The notes under the pieces are model-generated. The model was not told where the DNA came from. It saw only the letters and a list, made by a program, of their open reading frames with translations, and searched no databases. From assembly GCA_019038745.1 (NCBI GenBank), contig JAHOYV010000046.1, positions 1-64,000 of the forward strand: a stretch of DNA of 64,000 nt. Direction: 5' to 3'. This document shows, in pieces, positions 59,049-64,000 of the stretch (the stretch's first letter is position 1; every line of letters begins with the position of its first letter). Made by a program: the position numbers and the translations under genes. The DNA comes from Gemmatimonadales bacterium. Its GTDB lineage: Bacteria; Krumholzibacteriota; Krumholzibacteriia; LZORAL124-64-63.

Positions 59049-61108
59049 TGAAGTTCCTGGACTGGACAATCGTCTTGGCCATGTACGCCGGCATCGTTCT
59101 CACGGTGGTGCTGACCAAACGATACATGCGCGGGGTAACCGACTACCTGGCTGCCGGGCGATCCGCAGGACGTTATCTGCTGACCATCTCGGCCGGGATC
59201 GCCGGGCTGGGCGCGATCACCGTAGTGGCCAACCTGGAAATGGGATACGAAGCCGGCTTCGCCCTGGGCTGGTGGGGCTTGACCATGGCCCTGTTCCAGG
59301 TCTTCGTTACCGTCAGCGGCTGGGTCAATTACCGCTTCCGCCGAACCCGCTCACTGACCCTTGCCGAATTCTTCGAGCGCCGCTACAGCCGACGATTCAG
59401 GATCTTCGCCGGTTCCGTCGCCTTCGTGGCCGGCCTGATCAACTTCGGCATCTTTCCCTCGGTGGGCGCCCGTTTTTTCATTCACTTTCTCGGCCTGCCC
59501 GAAACCTGGGCCCTGGGCCCCCTCGTATTGCCAGTCTTCCCCACCCTGATGGCGGGTCTGTTGATTACCGCCGTCTACTTCGTCTTCGCCGGCGGCCAGG
59601 TGGCGGTCATGATCACCGACTTCATCCAGGGGGCCTTTGCCAATATCGTCTTCCTGGTCCTGGCGGTGTACCTCCTGCTGTACGTGGGTTGGGGCGATGT
59701 GGGAGAAGTGCTTTCCCAAACTCCGGCCGGGCACTCGAAAATCAATCCGTTCGACACCGGGTTCGTCGAGGATTTCAATTTCAAATATTTTTTAATCGGC
59801 GTCCTAGGATTGTTTTACGGTGCCATGTCCTGGCAGGGCACACAAGCCTACAACAGCTCCGCGAAAACAGCCCACGAGGGCAAGATGGGCGGCGTCCTGG
59901 GCCTGTGGCGCGGCCGCTCCCAGGATGTGTTCATGACCCTGGTTCCCATCCTTGTCTTCACAGTGATGCATCATTCCAACTGGGCCGGTTTCGCTTCGGG
60001 CATCAGTGATCAATTGGCCGGAATCGACAACGAGGCTGTGCGCAACCAGATGCGCGCCCCTCTGGTTTTGGCCGCCCTGTTGCCGGTGGGTCTGTTGGGA
60101 GCCTTCGCCGCCCTGATGCTCGGCGCCTTCATCAGCACACACAATACCTACCTGCATTCATGGAGCAGCATCTTCATCCAGGATGTGGTGATCCCCTTCC
60201 GCAAGACACCCCTCTCTCCCGGGGCCCACCTGATGTTACTGCGCGGCGGAGTGATCGGCGTGGCAATATTCATATTCATCTTCAGCCTGTTCTACAAACA
60301 GACCCAAGCGATCATGCTGTTCTTCGCCCTTACCGCGGCCATTTTTGCCGGTTGGTCGGGGGCCGTCATCATCGGCGGTTTGTACACACGCTGGGGTACG
60401 ACGGCAGGTGCCTGGGCAGCAACCCTCTCCGGAGTCACCTTGGCCGTCACGGGATTCATCCTGGAACAGGCCCAACGCTCGTGGGATGAATCGGCCGTCG
60501 CCTTCTGGGGAATCCTTGATTTTCTGGGCACTGCCCGTGCCGAGAACGGGGCAATCTGGGTCGATGCGAATCTCCCCAACGGCCAGGAATTGTGGGGCTG
60601 GGCCATGTGGATGTGCGCCGTGATCTACGTGGCCGTTTCCTGGGGGGAGCAGGCCTTGCGTCGCCGGATGTTCGACCTGGACCGGCTACTGCACCGCGGC
60701 GAGTATGAAATCGTCGGCGAAACCGAGGGGAACACCAAAATCGTCAACCGCGGCTGGAGGGCCCTCGGCATAACCAGCGAATTCGGTCGTCGAGATCGCT
60801 TCCTGTATCTGCTGACCTGGGGCTGGAATATCACCTGGGTGCTCATCTTCATCGCCGGCACGGTTTTCTTCCTTACCCGGCATATCGAAGGCGGCGACTG
60901 GTCCCGCTGGGATTTTCTCTGGCTCGATTTCTGGCACACCAAGATCTGGATCGAACTGGCCGTGGCCGTGGTTGTGATCGTATGGTTCACTTGGGGTGGA
61001 GTCCGCGATGTGAAACGATTATTACGGGACCTGTCCTCGCGACCCGTCGATGAGAGTGACGATGGGTTTGTGGATGCACGTGCCGAGGAAGATTCTGCAG
61101 ATTCGTAA
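59048..61108 (+). CDS. Sodium:solute symporter family transporter
   Basis: 686 residues, longer than most members (about 500-550). The core of the SSS fold is seen in the first 450 residues: helices with TDYLAAGRSAGRYLLTISAGIAGLGAITVVANLEMGYEAGFALGWW, followed by EFFERRYSRRFRI, SVGARFFIHFLG, AGGQVAVMITDFIQGAFANIVFL and FISTHNTYLHSWSSIFIQDVV. An extra C-terminal part adds at least three helices (VLIFIAGTVFFL, IELAVAVVVIVWF) and an acidic end. It would take up an organic solute such as a sugar, amino acid or organic acid with sodium. The substrate cannot be told from sequence. Confidence 0.9.
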   Translation: MKFLDWTIVLAMYAGIVLTVVLTKRYMRGVTDYLAAGRSAGRYLLTISAGIAGLGAITVVANLEMGYEAGFALGWWGLTMALFQVFVTVSGWVNYRFRRTRSLTLAEFFERRYSRRFRIFAGSVAFVAGLINFGIFPSVGARFFIHFLGLPETWALGPLVLPVFPTLMAGLLITAVYFVFAGGQVAVMITDFIQGAFANIVFLVLAVYLLLYVGWGDVGEVLSQTPAGHSKINPFDTGFVEDFNFKYFLIGVLGLFYGAMSWQGTQAYNSSAKTAHEGKMGGVLGLWRGRSQDVFMTLVPILVFTVMHHSNWAGFASGISDQLAGIDNEAVRNQMRAPLVLAALLPVGLLGAFAALMLGAFISTHNTYLHSWSSIFIQDVVIPFRKTPLSPGAHLMLLRGGVIGVAIFIFIFSLFYKQTQAIMLFFALTAAIFAGWSGAVIIGGLYTRWGTTAGAWAATLSGVTLAVTGFILEQAQRSWDESAVAFWGILDFLGTARAENGAIWVDANLPNGQELWGWAMWMCAVIYVAVSWGEQALRRRMFDLDRLLHRGEYEIVGETEGNTKIVNRGWRALGITSEFGRRDRFLYLLTWGWNITWVLIFIAGTVFFLTRHIEGGDWSRWDFLWLDFWHTKIWIELAVAVVVIVWFTWGGVRDVKRLLRDLSSRPVDESDDGFVDARAEEDSADS

Positions 61109-61337
61109 AGAGGGTTGCGGGGATTTTGGCTGTAATTTCTTCCCCCCAGGGAAGCATTCCTGCACAAAATTCAGATCGGGCCAACCCTGAAACCCAGAAC
61201 ACCCTCTATATATTTGGTACAGATGTCGTGGTATTTTTTGTTGGTTGTTTTTGTTTCCAAAAATAGAAAAAATCCTATCATCCTTAGAATAACAGAACAA
61301 GGCAAAAGGCTCTAAATCACTTTATGCCTGGAGAAAC

Positions 61338-63545
61338 ATGTTAGAATCCAATCTCTCCCAAAACGATTCCTCCTTTGACCCCAGTCGGCTGATCAGGCGC
61401 CGAATGCGTTTGATTTTCTCTCTCGTGATTACAGTTGGACTGGTCATTGGGCTGGCCATGACCTTCGTCATGAGGATGAGCAACAACCTGGCCAAGGTTC
61501 ACTCCAGACACTTGGCCGCCGTTCACGGAATCCAGCTCGACGTGACCCTGGCCCACCTTTGGTTCGAGGAGATCCTGAACGGGGATGAAAATGTGGACAT
61601 CGAAGAGGTTTGGCGATACTTCGAACAGACTCGGGGCCATGTTCTCGCCATGCTCAATGGAGCGGAAATGCCCTATGGAACCGTCACCCCCGTGGAGGAC
61701 CCGCTGTTTCGAAAACAACTCGGGGATGTCCTGAATCAATTGATTAACTACGAGGAAACAGCCTTAAAGCGATTCGAAGCCGGAACCTCGGCATCGTCCG
61801 GTTCTGAACTCGACCAGGCTTTCGACCTTTTTTTCGAGAACTTTCTGACCCAGACCCACCTTTTGAATGATGAACTGAATTCCCAAATCAAACGGGAAAT
61901 ACGGAATTTCAGAATTGTGCAGTTAGCCATGCTGGTCTTTTTCATCGCTTTGGCCGTCGGACTCCTGACCGCCGCCTTTCGATATGAAAAAGGCAGAGTA
62001 GAGGCCACCCGGCTTCTCGCAGCCAGCGAAAAACGATACCGCTCCTTCTTCGAAGCCGCCATCGAGGGCATTATCATTGCCGACCTGAAGGACTTCACCT
62101 TCAAATACGCCAATCCCGCCATTTGTGAAATGCTGGGCTACACTTCCGAGGAATTGATGCGGACTCGGGTCATGGACATTCACCCGAAATCCGAATGGGA
62201 GGAAATCGCAGACCTTTTCCAGAAGAACGCCCAGAATAAAAAAACTGCCGCCATGGATCTCCCCTGCCTACGCAAGGACGGCTCTGTTTTTCATGCCGAA
62301 ATCAGGTCCGGTCTGGTGGAGATCGAAGGCCGGGCACATAGCATCGGTTTCTTCACCGACCTGACCGAACGCCGGCAGGTCCAGGAGGAAAAGGAAAAGC
62401 TGGAAACCCAGCTGCGGCAGGCCCAGAAGATGCAAGCGGTGGGGAATCTGGCCGGTGGCATCGCCCACGATTTCAACAACCTGTTGCAGGCTATTCTCGG
62501 CTATTCGGAGCTCATGCTGGAAAATGAAAACCTGCCTGCGGAGTGCAATCAGGATCTGCAAAAAATCCAACAAGCCGCCGAAAGAGCCGCTGACCTGACG
62601 AGGCAATTGCTGACTTTCAGCCGCCGCCAGCTCATTTCGCCCAAGGACATCAATCTAAATCAGGTTATCACTGAAGCCCTGCAAATGCTGGAGCGACTGA
62701 TCGGCGCGGGAATCGAATTGCAGAGGATTGCCGGCCACAACCTGGGAACCGTCTGTGTCGACCGCAGCCAGTTGGAACAAATCTTCATGAACCTTTGTCT
62801 GAACGCCCGTGACGCCATGAACGGCAAGGGGACCCTGACCATCGAGACCGAAAACGTGGTTTTGGATTCGGCATACTGCCAGGATCACCCCTGGGCCCAA
62901 CCCGGTCGGTTCGTATTACTCAGTATAACGGACACCGGTATGGGCATGGACAAGGAAACCCTCAAGCAGATTTTCGAACCGTTCTTCACGACCAAGGAAA
63001 TTGGCAAGGGAACCGGGCTGGGATTGGCCACCGTCTACGGCATCGTCAAACAGAATTCCGGAATGGTCCACGTGTACAGCGAGGCAGGACACGGGACCAC
63101 CTTCAAGATATACTTTCCCCTGGTCGAGCGGCCCGCCCTGGAAGTGGGCAATAAGATCAACGCCCCGGTCCGTGGCGGGGACGAAACCATCCTCCTGGCC
63201 GAAGACGATCCCGGTGTTTTGGGTCTTGCCACCCGGATCCTGCAGGATGCCGGTTACCGGGTCTTGTCGGCCCAAGATGGGGAAAAGGCCTTGGAAATAT
63301 TCCGCGCCAACCCCGATGCCATGGATCTGGCCCTGCTGGATGTGGTGATGCCTAAACTCGGCGGGCGTGAGGTCCAGAAGGAAATCCAAAGGACCAAGCC
63401 CGACTTCAAGGTGGTCTTTGCCAGCGGTTACAGCGAGAATGCCATCCACACCGATTTTATTCTGGATAAAGGCAATATCCTGGTCCAGAAACCCTACCGC
63501 AGAAATGATCTGCTGAACAAGATCAGACAGATGCTGGATTCCTGA
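61338..63545 (+). CDS. Hybrid histidine kinase with PAS and receiver domains
   Basis: 735 residues. Transmembrane helix 1 (about 24-46), a periplasmic region of about 145 residues with helical character (chemoreceptor-like four-helix bundle), helix 2 (about 193-214), a PAS domain (about 227-350: [45 protein letters not shown]), then the H-box with His377 in [19 protein letters not shown]. The ATPase domain has [17 protein letters not shown] and [17 protein letters not shown]-terminal receiver has Asp668 (LALLDVVMP). No output partner gene is adjacent. Start ATG at 61338 follows GGAG. Stimulus unknown. Confidence 0.93.
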   Translation: MLESNLSQNDSSFDPSRLIRRRMRLIFSLVITVGLVIGLAMTFVMRMSNNLAKVHSRHLAAVHGIQLDVTLAHLWFEEILNGDENVDIEEVWRYFEQTRGHVLAMLNGAEMPYGTVTPVEDPLFRKQLGDVLNQLINYEETALKRFEAGTSASSGSELDQAFDLFFENFLTQTHLLNDELNSQIKREIRNFRIVQLAMLVFFIALAVGLLTAAFRYEKGRVEATRLLAASEKRYRSFFEAAIEGIIIADLKDFTFKYANPAICEMLGYTSEELMRTRVMDIHPKSEWEEIADLFQKNAQNKKTAAMDLPCLRKDGSVFHAEIRSGLVEIEGRAHSIGFFTDLTERRQVQEEKEKLETQLRQAQKMQAVGNLAGGIAHDFNNLLQAILGYSELMLENENLPAECNQDLQKIQQAAERAADLTRQLLTFSRRQLISPKDINLNQVITEALQMLERLIGAGIELQRIAGHNLGTVCVDRSQLEQIFMNLCLNARDAMNGKGTLTIETENVVLDSAYCQDHPWAQPGRFVLLSITDTGMGMDKETLKQIFEPFFTTKEIGKGTGLGLATVYGIVKQNSGMVHVYSEAGHGTTFKIYFPLVERPALEVGNKINAPVRGGDETILLAEDDPGVLGLATRILQDAGYRVLSAQDGEKALEIFRANPDAMDLALLDVVMPKLGGREVQKEIQRTKPDFKVVFASGYSENAIHTDFILDKGNILVQKPYRRNDLLNKIRQMLDS

Positions 63546-63563
63546 TTGTAGCCGGCGCCCGAT

Positions 63564-64000
63564 TCATTTCCTGCGCTTCTCAGCGAATTTCTGGCGGAAC
63601 TTCTTCAATTTCGGATCAATGACCGTCCGGCAGTACCCTTGCGCCCGATTGCGTTGGTAATAATCCTGATGATACTCCTCGGCCTTGTAGAACTTTAAAA
63701 ACGGCGCAACCTCGGTCACCACCGGGCTGGAATAAACATGCTCCTTCTCCAAGGCCGTGATGACTTCCCGCGCTTCCTGCTCCTGGGCAGAGGAATGGGT
63801 AAAGATAGCCGACCGGTACTGGCTCCCCACATCCGCACCCTGTCGGTTCAATGTGGTCGGATCATGGATCGTGAAGAAGGCAGCCAGCAATTCACGGTAA
63901 GTGGTGATTGTTGGATCGAAGGTAACCTGGATTACCTCGGCGTGCCCGGTTGAACCGGAACAGACCTCTTGATAAGTAGGATCTGGGTTATCCCCGCCGG
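63564..64000 (-). CDS. msrA: Peptide methionine sulfoxide reductase MsrA, C-terminal part (cut by the window edge)
   Basis: The frame is open from 63998 on the minus strand to the stop at 63564, giving about 145 residues of MsrA; the ATG at 63890 is internal. Family signatures in order: NPDPTYQEVCSGSTGHAEVIQVTFDP, YRELLAAFFTIHDPTTLNRQGADVGSQYRSAIF, and AEEYHQDYYQ. The N-terminal catalytic GCFWG segment lies outside the window. The enzyme reduces methionine-S-sulfoxide, in the cytoplasm or periplasm; the location cannot be judged without the N terminus. It is convergent with the hybrid kinase gene, 18 bases apart. Confidence 0.95.
   Translation of the reverse strand, partial: GGDNPDPTYQEVCSGSTGHAEVIQVTFDPTITTYRELLAAFFTIHDPTTLNRQGADVGSQYRSAIFTHSSAQEQEAREVITALEKEHVYSSPVVTEVAPFLKFYKAEEYHQDYYQRNRAQGYCRTVIDPKLKKFRQKFAEKRRK

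Overview
The window looks like a chromosome segment of an uncultured, didermic, respiratory bacterium of the FCB assemblage (Krumholzibacteriota/Eisenbacteria-like lineages would fit). This is inferred from two secreted proteins ending in a FlgD-type C-terminal domain with the FPNPFNPTT motif, abundant lipoproteins and outer-membrane barrels, many multihaem cytochromes, tandem SppA and M16 peptidases, and G+C that looks moderately high by eye. No tRNA, rRNA, CRISPR array, phage gene or transposase was seen.

Layout. (1) 1-8760: the tail of a secreted protein, then a tightly packed minus-strand operon (TPR lipoprotein, S9 peptidase, CPBP-like membrane protein, phosphodiester-glycosidase-like protein, alkaline-phosphatase-superfamily sulfatase, sulfotransferase). 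(2) 8969-16289: a plus-strand operon with 4-bp overlaps, made of a substrate-binding lipoprotein, a histidine kinase, an NtrC-type regulator, and an SppA protease carrying an extra N-terminal domain. (3) 16298-22331: a palindromic repeat family around a 1018-residue secreted protein, then ArfB and a second S9 peptidase. (4) 22406-26065: a structured intergenic region, an ECF-like sigma factor with a membrane partner, and facing them a radical SAM/SPASM maturase followed by a 57-codon ORF with a CSCVC motif. I read this pair as a previously unannotated RiPP locus. (5) 26337-35038: a PrkA-YeaH-SpoVR stress-kinase operon with a pseudopilin gene inserted after prkA and a second PrkA-like ATPase at its end.

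(6) 35112-44327: an eight-gene plus-strand operon behind a good sigma-70 promoter. It encodes four multihaem cytochromes (10, 4, 5 and 12 haem sites), a thioredoxin-fold/TPR protein, two beta-propeller proteins and an outer-membrane barrel. This has the composition of a porin-cytochrome extracellular electron conduit. (7) 44349-55531: galE, then two quinol-oxidising complexes of the Hmc/Cbc4 kind (Tat-exported four-cluster ferredoxin, NrfD membrane subunit, 13-haem cytochrome) arranged as mirror images around a porin-like protein and a small secreted protein. One complex has a MarR-type regulator at its outer end and the other an ArsR-type regulator, and palindromes lie upstream of both regulators. 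The complexes could pass electrons from quinol to the periplasm, and the conduit could carry them across the outer membrane. (8) 55569-64000: M16 peptidase, Ogt, a sodium:solute symporter, a hybrid histidine kinase and the C-terminal part of MsrA, cut by the window edge.

The strongest candidates for something undescribed are the CSCVC peptide with its maturase, the pseudopilin and second kinase in the PrkA operon, and the paired electron-transfer island with a C-terminal CX3CH haem module shared by two cytochromes.
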